64,000 nt of DNA from CAWCAW01 sp963793645 (GTDB lineage: Bacteria > Actinomycetota > Acidimicrobiia > Acidimicrobiales > UBA8190): contig CAWCAW010000003.1 of NCBI GenBank assembly GCA_963793645.1, positions 310,001 to 374,000 of the forward strand, in the 5' to 3' direction. The notes beneath the pieces are model-generated. The model was not told where the DNA came from. It did no database searches and saw only the letters and a program-made list of their open reading frames with translations. Position numbers and translations under genes: made by a program. Positions 1-8,574 of this stretch are shown one piece after another (position 1 is the first letter of the stretch; each line of letters starts with the position of its first letter).

Positions 1-262
1 GAACACACACGTTCGTGCTCACCACTTGGTCGACCACAGTTCAAAGCGTTCACGTCACAGGGCACGATATTCGTGTGCTTCAAAGCCAGGCGGGTACCGT
101 GACGCTTGGCTCCGCCCTTTGACTCAATGAATTTGTGGTGTCCATCGGGACGGCTGCAGTTCGCCCGACGTCCCTCAGCCGGCCAGCGAGAGCGTTGGGG
201 ACAATGCCTTTTGCCTGACGCAATCGGCACGACCATGACCATCATGTCAGTCACCAGAGGCC
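1..262. other. no gene recognised at left edge
   Basis: This stretch lies downstream of the leftward sulfotransferase operon. I see no convincing reading frame, hairpin terminator or RNA gene in it. Short open frames here have no recognisable protein features and continue as antisense shadows of the neighbouring gene. Confidence 0.4.
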
Positions 263-1198
263 TTACGAACGTTGGTCGGGCCCGTCGACCGGTTGGGTCT
301 TCCATGGTGGTGGGCGCCACCCCGGCTCGTTGTCGGGGCCGACACTGGCGAGTTCTCTTTCGACCTCAGGCTCCTCGGGGTCCAAGGTCGGGGGGACAAA
401 GGCCTGGTGCGTGCCCACGAGCTCTCCCAAGGTCTCGTAGATGGCACGGGCGCTGCGGTGTTCGGCGAGGTCGGCCACGCCATGAGAACTGTGGCGAAGC
501 TCCGGGTCGACGGTGCCGGCCAAGGTATCGGCACCCGGTGCCGGGCCGACGCGCGTGCCGGCATCAGACAAAAAGGAACGAACTCCTTCTGTCCAGCGAG
601 CCGGGTCGCCCACGATGTCGTCGTAGCTCGTGACCAACGCCGGCAAGCCCCTGAGATGGGCCAGCAGCAGCCGGTTGTAGCGCTCCCAAAGAGCGATCCC
701 GAACGACAGAGGGACGTCGTGGCGCCTCTCCAGTGAGATGGCCACGTCCATGGGACTGCGGAACACCACCACCGCCGCCAGTCGAGGGCCGAGCGCTTGG
801 CGCCAGAACGGGAGCAACACGGTGGTGCGGGGGTCCTTCCACACCCACGGCACCGATCGATGCACCTTGCGGAACCGCTGGCGGGCCTCGGCTGGCGTGG
901 TGGAGATCTTCGCGGTCACCTCGAAATAGGCACCGCCGTCGGGTGGTGGATACCACCAGGCGCGCCCCATCTCCCGCAGGATCCGGTCGTTGAGGTGCAT
1001 CAGCGAACGGCTCTCCCAGTGCCCGCGCGGATTCCACGGACCGCGCACCATGTCGTTGACGTCACATGTCGCCGGACCCAACAAGTTCACGAGGCGGGTG
1101 GCCGCCGACGTACCGCTTCGGTGCATGCCGAGGACCACCACGCCGTGGACCTCGCCGCGACGAACCAAGGCGGCGCGCTGATGCGCGAACAAGGTCAC
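263..1198 (-). CDS. sulfotransferase family protein (first of three tandem)
   Basis: A predicted PAPS-dependent sulfotransferase of about 311 residues that would transfer sulfate to a glycan or other acceptor. The 5'-phosphosulfate-binding loop GMHRSGTS is at residues 24-31 and a KDPR motif follows further in, as in bacterial sulfotransferases. I chose the GTG at 1198 because it overlaps the stop of the upstream sulfotransferase in a GTGA arrangement, which indicates translational coupling; an in-frame start at 1297 would run far into that gene. It is the last gene of a leftward operon. It resembles the next gene closely in the P-loop region (MHRSGTSA then VNLLG), suggesting tandem duplication. 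The acceptor cannot be read from sequence. Confidence 0.85.
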   Translation of the reverse strand: MTLFAHQRAALVRRGEVHGVVVLGMHRSGTSAATRLVNLLGPATCDVNDMVRGPWNPRGHWESRSLMHLNDRILREMGRAWWYPPPDGGAYFEVTAKISTTPAEARQRFRKVHRSVPWVWKDPRTTVLLPFWRQALGPRLAAVVVFRSPMDVAISLERRHDVPLSFGIALWERYNRLLLAHLRGLPALVTSYDDIVGDPARWTEGVRSFLSDAGTRVGPAPGADTLAGTVDPELRHSSHGVADLAEHRSARAIYETLGELVGTHQAFVPPTLDPEEPEVERELASVGPDNEPGWRPPPWKTQPVDGPDQRS

Positions 1199-2046
1199 TG
1201 GTATCCCTGCGGCAAGGGATGCCCGGCCCGGGCCCGAAGGACCCACGGGACCCGGTACGCCATCAAGAAGGGACGCACCCAGAGCGGCTCGCGCCACAGT
1301 TGCGGGGCAAAGCTCTGGCTGAGGGCGGGCAATGACGCCAATCGCCGCACGGTTGATCGTGTCAAACGGTCAACCATGGTGTGGGCGTGGTCGTGATGGG
1401 CCATGTGTCGCTGTAGCGACGCCGCCGCCGTGGGGATGTCACCGTCGAGATGGACGCCGAGTGCCCCGAGGTCGGTCACCAGTCGATCGATGGTGACCCC
1501 CGGGTCGGCCAGCAGGTCCTCGAAGTGCAATGTCACCACTGGCATCCCCACCGCCCCTGCCACCGCACTTCGTACGTAGTGGTGCCAGAGGCCGATCCCG
1601 TAGAGACTCGGGATGCCATCGCGACGCGAAATGGACGGCACCACGTCGCCGGGCCGGCGCCATACCAGCACCGCGCACGCGTCGTCTCCGAGCAACCGGC
1701 GCCACAAGGGAAGTGTGAGGCAGGTGCGCGGATCCTTGAAGGCCCAGGTCTTCGAGGATGCGAACATGGAGAACACGTCGCGCATCTGCGGCAACAGGGC
1801 CGACGCCTTGGCCGAGTACTCCCACCCCGGAGCCGGCCATGGTGGGAAGTCCCAAGATCGCCCCAAGGCGGCCAAGATGGCGTCGTTGCAGGCCAGCAAA
1901 GACTTGCTCTCCCAGTGCCCCGCCGGGTTGTCGTACTCGGTGAGCAGCTCGCTCTCAGGACCGAGGTCGGCACCGAGAAGGTTCACCACCCGGCTCACCG
2001 CCGAGGTGCCGCTGCGATGCATCCCGAGGACGACGATGCCCGGCAC
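1195..2046 (-). CDS. sulfotransferase family protein (second of three tandem)
   Basis: A 283-residue predicted sulfotransferase. The PAPS-binding loop GMHRSGTS sits at residues 8-15, immediately after the first beta strand, and a KDPR motif follows at about residue 100. The ATG is right for the family because the loop normally begins within the first ten residues. It overlaps the downstream paralogue by 4 bp and lies 3 bp after the upstream sulfotransferase, so the three are surely co-transcribed. With the polysaccharide exporter upstream, the likely role is sulfation of an exported surface glycan; that is inference from context. Confidence 0.88.
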   Translation of the reverse strand: MPGIVVLGMHRSGTSAVSRVVNLLGADLGPESELLTEYDNPAGHWESKSLLACNDAILAALGRSWDFPPWPAPGWEYSAKASALLPQMRDVFSMFASSKTWAFKDPRTCLTLPLWRRLLGDDACAVLVWRRPGDVVPSISRRDGIPSLYGIGLWHHYVRSAVAGAVGMPVVTLHFEDLLADPGVTIDRLVTDLGALGVHLDGDIPTAAASLQRHMAHHDHAHTMVDRLTRSTVRRLASLPALSQSFAPQLWREPLWVRPFLMAYRVPWVLRARAGHPLPQGYQ

Positions 2047-2049
2047 GCC

Positions 2050-2805
2050 TCATCGCCCGTCGTGGACGAGGCTGGGGTCGTACACGACATCGAAGGCGCG
2101 CCGGAATTCCTCACGCGTGCGCGCCTCGGGCAGGGGCAGCACGTCGTAGAGCTCGTCGGGGCGCTCGAGAAAGTCGGGGTAGCGCAACGACGACACCGGG
2201 AGCCGGTACTGCGCGGCGGCGGTGAGCAGCAACCCTGAGCCGTACGCGTAATTGTTTCGGGCCCAGTTGCGAGCCCGGTCCCTGTACATGCCGGCACGCA
2301 CCCTGCTGTCGGTCATGGCGTCGAGGGGTCTGATGGTGAACACGATGGCTTCGATGGGGGCACCGGCAGCCATCCAGGCCCGCAGGGTGAAGCAAAAACG
2401 AGGGTCTTTCACCACGGCGCGCTCTTTGGCCAGGGCCCGGAGCCGTTCGCCGTAGCGCTCGGCCACGCCATCGACACTGCTCCAGTCCATGAGGTCGGGG
2501 GTACTGCGGAGGTAGCGGAGGGCGTCGACGGCATTGGCCACGGGGCGCCTGATGCGCGGCGCCACCCGGCCATCAGTAGCGCGCACAGCCACACCCAGCG
2601 CGCGCAAGGTGCGGCCGCCTCGACGTTCCTTGATCGACACACCCATGGCCCGGGCCAGCTCAAGGTTGACCGTGACGATGTCGCGGTCCTCGAACCCCGC
2701 ACTCACCCTCGGCTCCCAGCGGCCGCCCGGATCGAAGCCGAGCTCCCCGTAGAGCCTCGCCAACAGCGACGTTCCACTGCGACCAGGGCCGGTGATCACG
2801 ATCAT
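2050..2805 (-). CDS. sulfotransferase family protein (third of three tandem)
   Basis: A 251-residue protein starting with a beta strand and the loop GPGRSGTS at residues 6-13, the P-loop-like 5'-phosphosulfate-binding element of sulfotransferases. A KDPR motif is present near residue 135. The rest differs clearly from the two downstream paralogues, so it may use a different acceptor. Its ATG overlaps the stop of the upstream glycosyltransferase frame by 4 bp (ATGA), placing it in the same leftward operon. Function is known only to family level. Confidence 0.8.
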   Translation of the reverse strand: MIVITGPGRSGTSLLARLYGELGFDPGGRWEPRVSAGFEDRDIVTVNLELARAMGVSIKERRGGRTLRALGVAVRATDGRVAPRIRRPVANAVDALRYLRSTPDLMDWSSVDGVAERYGERLRALAKERAVVKDPRFCFTLRAWMAAGAPIEAIVFTIRPLDAMTDSRVRAGMYRDRARNWARNNYAYGSGLLLTAAAQYRLPVSSLRYPDFLERPDELYDVLPLPEARTREEFRRAFDVVYDPSLVHDGR

Positions 2806-3683
2806 GCTGAGCGCACCTCCGAGGCACCAGAGCGTGGCGAAGACGCCGACCCATCATCGCTCAAGGCGTGTTCGCGCATGGGGGCAACGGCCACGGTGAC
2901 TCCCAGCCGGCCGCGCGCGCCGTCGAGCAGCCCCCGGGCAATGGCGGCCAGGCTGACAAGGCGATGGCCGTGCTCGCGCAGCGCGGCCCGGGCCACCAGC
3001 TTGGTGACATTGCGCGGATACCAGCCCACGCGGTGCATGACATGCAGGTGCAAGAACAGCATGTTGCGTGCTTCGTAGTAGTACTTCCACGTAGGGGTGC
3101 CTCCCCCCTGGCGGATGGCGTCATGCTGCACGACGGCGCCATCGACGATGCGACGCTCGAAACCGGCCTGGGGGATGCGCCACAGGCAGTACTCGTTGTC
3201 CTCGGCCCACCAGAACAACTCCGCCATGGGCACACCGACCAGATCCACGATGTGCTTGGCGACTACGAACCCGCACCACGATCCCCACGCCCCCACCGAG
3301 CCGTCGGGCTGGACGGACCATGGGAACAAAAAGGCTCCCTTGGGGTCGTCGTGCGCCTGGTCGAGGAGCACCTCGAGGCAATCGGGATCGGGCAGGATGT
3401 CGTCGTCGAGCACCCAGGCAAAGTCGAATGACGTCGTCAGGAACTCCTCGAAGGCGAGCGCCCAGCCACCGGCGGGCCCGAGGTTGGTCTCCGAGCGCAC
3501 GACCGACACCGTGAGCGCACCGGCCCCGGGCCGGGCCCTGACATTGGCCTCGACGCTGACGGGGGGCGAACTGGCGTTGTCGACGACGATGATCGCCTGC
3601 GGGGCCAGAGTTTGACCGGAAATGGCCTCGATGCAGCGAGCCAGCGCCATCGGCGCATTGTGAGACAGCACCAGAGCAACCAC
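2802..3683 (-). CDS. GT2 glycosyltransferase, second domain of a split tandem protein
   Basis: A family 2 glycosyltransferase domain. It opens with VVALVLSHN and an IIVVDNASS strand, then carries a LDDDILPD motif (the DXD-type metal and nucleotide-sugar site) and a later WWAEDNEY segment, a layout like GlfT2-type galactofuranosyl or rhamnosyl transferases. A GTG at 3683 could start it alone, but its frame stays open upstream through about residue-level text GLIDGARGRLGEDPRYRR and a Pro/Ala linker. That text continues the preceding GT2 gene if one base near 3846 is removed, and the same RGLLDGARGRLG text ends this domain. I infer one gene of about 640 residues with two GT2 domains, broken by a frameshift or sequencing error. 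Confidence 0.75.
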   Translation of the reverse strand: MVALVLSHNAPMALARCIEAISGQTLAPQAIIVVDNASSPPVSVEANVRARPGAGALTVSVVRSETNLGPAGGWALAFEEFLTTSFDFAWVLDDDILPDPDCLEVLLDQAHDDPKGAFLFPWSVQPDGSVGAWGSWCGFVVAKHIVDLVGVPMAELFWWAEDNEYCLWRIPQAGFERRIVDGAVVQHDAIRQGGGTPTWKYYYEARNMLFLHLHVMHRVGWYPRNVTKLVARAALREHGHRLVSLAAIARGLLDGARGRLGVTVAVAPMREHALSDDGSASSPRSGASEVRSA

Positions 3684-3765
3684 TTGGGCAGGGCTCCCGG
3701 GCGCCGCGGTGGGCGCATTCGGCGCCGTCTTCGGCGCCGCCACCACGGCGGGCGCGACCTCCGGT

Positions 3766-4731
3766 TCACGCTGGGCCCGCCGCTCCCCCACCGTTCGCCG
3801 ATAACGGGGATCTTCTCCCAGCCGGCCGCGTGCGCCATCGATCAAGCCCGCGCACGATGGCCACTCGTTCGGTGGTGCTGCCGGCGAGCTGGAGGCGCCG
3901 CAGCGAATACAGAAGGTGAAAGGCCAGCCAGCTCTTGTTCCCGTGGCGTCGAGCCAGCGCAAAGAAATTGCGGGCGAAGTAATAGGCGCGCCACGGTTCC
4001 TCGGAATCGATAGGCCGGTGACCACGCAGCGACTCGTCACGAGCGGCCGAGGTCTGGCGATGCGCCACGTGGCGCGCGCAGGGGACGTCGACGAGGACCG
4101 AGAATCCGGCCTCTCGCATGTGGCAGAAGAAATCGAAATCCTCGAATCCGAAGAACAGCTCAGGGTCGGGAAGCACACCGGCGTCGAGCACCGCGCGCGC
4201 CACGAGGGTGGCTCCCCAAGTGGAGACGTCCACGGGCGCAAGCTCGCCGGGCAGGCCGAGACGGGGAACGACGTTGTTGGTATGGCCCGAGCGAGCCACG
4301 AACATGCGGCCGAAGGGGACCACGGCCCCCACCTTCCCCCCCGCCGACGCCGCCGCGCCGGCGTCGGCGACGCGCTGGAGCAGGGCCCCCACGCGGGGCG
4401 TGGGCAGGTGCAACAGGGCCATGTCGTCCTCGCACACATAGGCCCACCGGGTGGATGGTTCGGCAAAAGCCTCGACGAGGGCTCGGCGAAACCCACCGGC
4501 GGGGCCGAGGTTCTCCGGGAGTCGCACGATCCGCACGGAGCGTTCAAGGGCGGGGTCATCCAGGCCGCCCTCGCCATTGACCACCACCACCACCTGGCCG
4601 GGGGAGAAGCCTTCGGCGTCGATGAGCACCCTGACGGTCTGGCTGGCCAGACGAGGGCGCATGTGCGTCAAGACAACCGCGGTGACCCTGTCGAGGTCGC
4701 TTCGGGGCGGCCCGCTCAGCTGAGCTCCCAC
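3766..4731 (-). CDS. GT2 glycosyltransferase, first domain of a split tandem protein
   Basis: A family 2 glycosyltransferase domain: VTAVVLTHMRP at the start, a VVVVNGEGG strand, NLGPAGG, and a VCEDDMALL metal-binding motif. The reading frame continues right into the exporter ATPase gene, so the start must be internal; the GTG at 4731 overlaps the ATPase stop by 16 bp and lies inside the 2.2-kb repeat. The final residues after VRGL look out of frame; shifting by one base near 3846 restores LIDGARGRLG and joins it to the second GT2 domain. The pair would elongate a glycan on the cytoplasmic side before ABC export. Confidence 0.75.
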   Translation of the reverse strand: MGAQLSGPPRSDLDRVTAVVLTHMRPRLASQTVRVLIDAEGFSPGQVVVVVNGEGGLDDPALERSVRIVRLPENLGPAGGFRRALVEAFAEPSTRWAYVCEDDMALLHLPTPRVGALLQRVADAGAAASAGGKVGAVVPFGRMFVARSGHTNNVVPRLGLPGELAPVDVSTWGATLVARAVLDAGVLPDPELFFGFEDFDFFCHMREAGFSVLVDVPCARHVAHRQTSAARDESLRGHRPIDSEEPWRAYYFARNFFALARRHGNKSWLAFHLLYSLRRLQLAGSTTERVAIVRGLDRWRTRPAGRRSPLSANGGGAAGPA

Positions 4732-5906
4732 TCTGCGGGCACGTGCACAGGCGATGCGACCATGACGCCGAGCGGCGGCCTGATGGCGTCGGGGCCGAAG
4801 GCGTCGAAGGACGCCACCGGTTGCCAGGTCAGCTTCGACTTGCTGTGCGCGCTGAGGGGAGGACGCATAGCCACCCACAGCGAGTAGCGGCCCTTGGGAA
4901 GAGGAAGGCTCTTCAACTTGCAGCGCAACTCGAACTGGCCGGAGGGAAACGAGCTGGCGTAGCGGACGATGAAAACGGGGGTGGCGGTGCCCAAAGAGAT
5001 GCCGAGGTGAAAGGCGCCGAAGAAGGCTTCATCGCACTCCACCACGGCCCGCACGTTGACCTCGTCGCCCGAGAGCACCTGCTTGCCGTCGGGACCGCTC
5101 ACCTCGGCCTTGAGGATGCGGATCCCGTCATCGGAATTGGCACTGAGGCCGGCGGCCTCTTCCACCGACTCCCGGTAGAGGTTCACCACCTCGCGCGCCG
5201 GGCCGTTGGCGCGCACGTAGGCGTCGGACAGCCACATGGCCCGATCGCACACGGCCTCGACGGTGGGAAGGTCGTGAGAGACGTAGAACAGCGTGGTGCC
5301 GTTGGCCACGACGGTGGAGATGCGCTCGAGGCACTTCTGCTGGAAGCGGGCGTCGCCGACAGCCAGCACCTCGTCGACGAGCAGGATCTCGGGCTCGAGG
5401 AAGGCGGCGATGGCAAAGCCGAGCCGGATGGCCATGCCGGTGGAATAGAACTTCACCTGGCGGTCGACGGCCTCTCCGATCTCGGCGAAGTCCACGATCT
5501 CGTCGAAACGAGCCGCCACCGCCTGGCGGGGCATGCCGAGGATGTTGCCGTAGAGGTAGATGTTCTGGCGCCCCGATAGGTCGGGGTGGATGCCGCTTCT
5601 CACCTCGAGCAGCGCCCCGATGCGGCCCACCGACGTGACCTTGCCGGCGGTGGGGAACGTCGTCTGGCAGATGATCTTGAGCAGGGTCGACTTCCCCGAC
5701 CCGTTGACCCCGATGATCCCCTGGGTCTTGCCCGGCTCTACATGGAGGTTGACGTCGCGCAGCACCCACCGGTACTCGCGCCGCTCGCCTTTGAGCCGAC
5801 GAGCGAGCAGCCGCATCTGGTCCTCGAACAGCGGGCGCGACCGGTCGGCGCGAAAACGCTTCCAGACGTTCTCGGCGAGAACAGTGCCCTTAGGTAAGGT
5901 CGGCAA
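4716..5906 (-). CDS. wzt: polysaccharide ABC transporter ATP-binding protein (copy 1)
   Basis: The ATPase of an ABC-2 polysaccharide exporter (Wzt/RfbE/TagH type), 396 residues. Walker A GVNGSGKST is at 66-74, the signature region reads YSTGM (about 154-158) as in this subfamily rather than LSGGQ, Walker B EILLVDE is at about 173-179 and the H-loop YVSHD ends near 212. Residues from about 255 to the end form an extra beta-rich domain like the Wzt C-terminal carbohydrate-recognition domain, so export may depend on a glycan end modification such as methylation or sulfation. It starts at a TTG 17 bp inside the permease gene. Identical to the copy at 8575-9765. Confidence 0.92.
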   Translation of the reverse strand: MPTLPKGTVLAENVWKRFRADRSRPLFEDQMRLLARRLKGERREYRWVLRDVNLHVEPGKTQGIIGVNGSGKSTLLKIICQTTFPTAGKVTSVGRIGALLEVRSGIHPDLSGRQNIYLYGNILGMPRQAVAARFDEIVDFAEIGEAVDRQVKFYSTGMAIRLGFAIAAFLEPEILLVDEVLAVGDARFQQKCLERISTVVANGTTLFYVSHDLPTVEAVCDRAMWLSDAYVRANGPAREVVNLYRESVEEAAGLSANSDDGIRILKAEVSGPDGKQVLSGDEVNVRAVVECDEAFFGAFHLGISLGTATPVFIVRYASSFPSGQFELRCKLKSLPLPKGRYSLWVAMRPPLSAHSKSKLTWQPVASFDAFGPDAIRPPLGVMVASPVHVPAEWELS

Positions 5907-6894
5907 AGTTCACCTCGAGCCTCTTGAACGTCAGATATCCGATCACCAAGTAGGCGAACGATCCGGCCATGGCGAGAAGGATCATCTTCCACTGCGGACC
6001 GAACCCGTAGAGCACAGAGATCCTCATGCTGTCGACGATCGGTGCCATCGGGTTCAACACGCAGTACAGCGACCGCCCCCAGCCGGTGATGAAAGCCGGT
6101 TGCAAGGTGTGATGCACCTCGATGGTGAACGGCTTGATCACCGTGGCCAGCATGCCCAGTGGCACCACGATCGGCAGGACCTGCTGGAGGTCGCGCATCT
6201 GCACGATGATGGCCGACAGCAACAGCACCATGCCGACGGTGAAGGGCAGCTCGATGGCTATGTACAACGGCGCCCACGCCGATTCGACCTTGGGGGCGAA
6301 TCCCTGGATGCCGAACATCACGAACAGCGGGACGAGCGACAGCACCGAGCCGAATATCGACTCCACCACCTGAGCGAGCGGGAAGTACTCCCGGGGGAAG
6401 TGGCTCTTGGCCATCAACAGCTTGTTGGACACCAGCGAGTTGGCCCCGCTGCCCACCGCTCCTCCGAACACCCCCCAGGTGATCAGTCCGACGTAGGTGT
6501 AGAGGATGTAAGGGACGTGGCCGCCGGCATTGATCGACTTGACGTGCTGGAAGATGAGCACCAGGACGACCAGGCTGATCAGCGGAGTCAACAGGGCCCA
6601 CGCCACCCCCAGCACGGCTTGCTTGTAGGCAGCACGGATGTCTCGCTCGGCCAAGGTGAAGATGACCTCGGCCCGGGTGAACAGCTCCTTGATGGAACGC
6701 CACAGATCCGGCTTGTGCTGGTACATCAGCTCGGCCGGAGGATCGGCCGGGATCAGCGTGATGTCGTAGATGGTCAGCCGGTCTTCCTGCTCCGGAACCG
6801 GCTCGGTGATGACTGACACCTCTTGGACCCCCCCGGCTCCCCCAACCCGTGTGGCTACCCGCCGGTCTTTCAGACTAGCGCCCACGGTGCCCAA
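5890..6894 (-). CDS. wzm: polysaccharide ABC transporter permease (copy 1)
   Basis: The ABC-2 type membrane subunit (Wzm/TagG family), with about six hydrophobic segments, that moves a lipid-linked polysaccharide across the cytoplasmic membrane. The soluble N-terminal stretch of about 60 residues is followed by VIFTLAERDIRAAYK, the amphipathic gate-helix region typical of the family. The TTG at 6894 is one possible start; a GTG at 6885 or a slightly later GTG is also possible. It overlaps the ATPase start by 17 bp. Downstream of the methyltransferase gene and identical to the copy at 9749-10753. Confidence 0.9.
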   Translation of the reverse strand: MGTVGASLKDRRVATRVGGAGGVQEVSVITEPVPEQEDRLTIYDITLIPADPPAELMYQHKPDLWRSIKELFTRAEVIFTLAERDIRAAYKQAVLGVAWALLTPLISLVVLVLIFQHVKSINAGGHVPYILYTYVGLITWGVFGGAVGSGANSLVSNKLLMAKSHFPREYFPLAQVVESIFGSVLSLVPLFVMFGIQGFAPKVESAWAPLYIAIELPFTVGMVLLLSAIIVQMRDLQQVLPIVVPLGMLATVIKPFTIEVHHTLQPAFITGWGRSLYCVLNPMAPIVDSMRISVLYGFGPQWKMILLAMAGSFAYLVIGYLTFKRLEVNFADLT

Positions 6895-6962
6895 TTCGCC
6901 ACCGTTTGAGGCGGTATTTGAGCAGGCTGGAGGGGGTCCCGGCCCTGCTCAGAGCCCTGGGG

Positions 6963-7625
6963 TCATTGGGTGAAGCGAATGAGGGAGCTATGCCACAAGG
7001 TGGTCAGGTCCTCTTCGAGAACCCGGAACCCCGCCTTGGTGACCATGGCCCTCATGGTTTCGGGATCGTTCTCAGAGAAGTTCGGCCGCAGGGCCTGGGC
7101 CATCACCTTGTTCATGTCGGAGTAGTGGATGACGGCATTGCCGCCGGGCTTGAGGACGCTCCGCATGTTGTCGAGATATCCCTCGATCAGGGGCGCATCG
7201 AGGTGGACGAACACTCCGAAGCTGAACAGGTAGTCGATGGCACCGTCGGGCACGGAGGGAAAGTCGGTGCCGTTGTTGCGAATGGGCACGATGTTGCGCT
7301 GCGAGTGGGTCCGGCGGAACTCGGCCAGCAGCTCCGGGTAGAAGTCGACGACGTACAACCGCTCGAAATTGAGCAGGTAACGGGTCCAGCGCCCACCTCC
7401 AGGTCCGATCTCGAGCCCGGTCTGATCGGGGCGAACGTACGGAGTCACCCACCGGTCCCTGATGAAGCGCAAAGGGGGAACGGTTTCGGGATCACCCCAC
7501 TCGCTGCCGTAGAAATCCGGGGCGCGCAGTCCCCGGATGGCCCCGAGCACCCGGCGCGGCCACGACCGGGCCCGCTGGTACTGCTCGAGCATGTCGACGT
7601 GCAGCGAGGTGCCGAGATCAGGCAT
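6963..7625 (-). CDS. class I SAM-dependent methyltransferase
   Basis: A 220-residue methyltransferase of the Rossmann type. Motif I reads GLEIGPGGGRWTRYL, followed by an acidic VVDFYPE strand for the SAM ribose, a DYLFSFGVFVHL motif and a LKPGG post-motif. It lies between the two exporter copies, behind a sulfotransferase and just before permease copy 1, all leftward. In Wzt systems with a carbohydrate-binding ATPase domain, a methyl cap can end chain growth and license export, so a role as terminal modifier is plausible but inferred. Confidence 0.82.
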   Translation of the reverse strand: MPDLGTSLHVDMLEQYQRARSWPRRVLGAIRGLRAPDFYGSEWGDPETVPPLRFIRDRWVTPYVRPDQTGLEIGPGGGRWTRYLLNFERLYVVDFYPELLAEFRRTHSQRNIVPIRNNGTDFPSVPDGAIDYLFSFGVFVHLDAPLIEGYLDNMRSVLKPGGNAVIHYSDMNKVMAQALRPNFSENDPETMRAMVTKAGFRVLEEDLTTLWHSSLIRFTQ

Positions 7626-7666
7626 GGCGCCGACATCTTTTCACCGCGGGCGGTGAGAGCGGGTCG

Positions 7667-8473
7667 TCAGTCATCCCAGGTGTATCCGGCCAGCGCGGGA
7701 TAGGTGGCGATGAGGCGCTCGACACGACTGCGTTCGTTGTCGCCCCATGTCATCTTGTGGCGGGTGGGCCCGGTCGACGGCCATACGACGCTGGCGCAAT
7801 CGGCGAGGTACGAGTCCCCGGGTTCCACGTCGAGGAATCGGCACATCGCCCCCAGCGACGTACGGGGATCGGACACGAACTTCTCGTAGGCCAGCTCGAA
7901 CAACTCGTCAGCGCCCAGGCGGGGCCTGATGGCGGCCACCCACCGGCACAGCTGCTCATAGCGATCGATGATCTGGGTCACCAGCACCGCCGGAGCGGCG
8001 CCATCTGAGATGCCCCTCTCGCGCAGAGCCAACGCCGTCATGGTGGCAATGGTGTCGTAGGGATTGCGCGTGATGTGAATGACCCGGATGGGGACACCGG
8101 TGACGCGGCGCATGCGATCGAGCACGTGCGGGTAGCGCCCCAACCAAAACGTCGATTTCTGTCCCCGCTTGTCGCCGATGACCCGCAGGCGCGTCGTGCG
8201 GCCCTGGTATTGGTTGGGGACCACGTAGTCGTAGCCGGACCCCAGTCGACCTCGTGATCCGAATTGTTCGTCACGCTCCAAGACCAGGGCGTAGACCTGG
8301 AGCCGGCCGAAATGCAATCGGAAATGGCCGACGGCATCGAGCTCGTGGGCGATGACGATCTCCGGATGCGCGTTCAGAACCGAACCGATGAGCGAATGCC
8401 CACTGCGGGGATAGCCGATGAAGAAACAGAAGCGCTCGACCTCGTCGAACCGGTGGCGCTGGCCCAAGCCCAT
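7667..8473 (-). CDS. sulfotransferase family protein between exporter copies
   Basis: A predicted sulfotransferase of about 268 residues from the ATG at 8473. The PAPS-binding loop reads GYPRSGHS at 20-27 and a THRNPYD-like ITRNPYDT segment matches the second nucleotide-contact region. The frame is open further upstream to a GTG at 8590, which lies inside repeat copy 2 and corresponds exactly to the GTG chosen for the GT2 gene behind copy 1; if used, the two different genes share the same repeat-encoded first residues. It is unlike the three tandem sulfotransferases, pointing to another acceptor position. Confidence 0.82.
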   Translation of the reverse strand: MGLGQRHRFDEVERFCFFIGYPRSGHSLIGSVLNAHPEIVIAHELDAVGHFRLHFGRLQVYALVLERDEQFGSRGRLGSGYDYVVPNQYQGRTTRLRVIGDKRGQKSTFWLGRYPHVLDRMRRVTGVPIRVIHITRNPYDTIATMTALALRERGISDGAAPAVLVTQIIDRYEQLCRWVAAIRPRLGADELFELAYEKFVSDPRTSLGAMCRFLDVEPGDSYLADCASVVWPSTGPTRHKMTWGDNERSRVERLIATYPALAGYTWDD

Positions 8474-8574
8474 GATCGCCGAACGACGGAACTCGGAGAG
8501 CCAAGCCAATCGCGTCGCCGGGCTCGGAAAATCCTCGGCGCCGGTGCCGGGCCGGTCGCTTCGGGGCGGCCCGC

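Larger units (their letters stand above)
4695..6915. repeat. 2,221-bp direct repeat, copy 1 (polysaccharide exporter)
   Basis: This segment reappears at 8554-10774, offset by exactly 3,859 bp. Every reading frame compared, on both strands, translates identically in the two copies, so nucleotide identity is at or near 100 percent. The left junction is sharp: the copies differ at the base before 4695/8554. The right junction is equally sharp after 6915/10774. The unit contains exactly the permease, the ATPase and the first bases of the following gene. No transposase or inverted ends are seen at the borders. Confidence 0.95.

Noticed and set aside
5560..6816. Rightward 418-codon frame inside the exporter repeat, also in copy 2
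   Set aside because: Antisense to the permease and ATPase; its presence twice only reflects the duplication.
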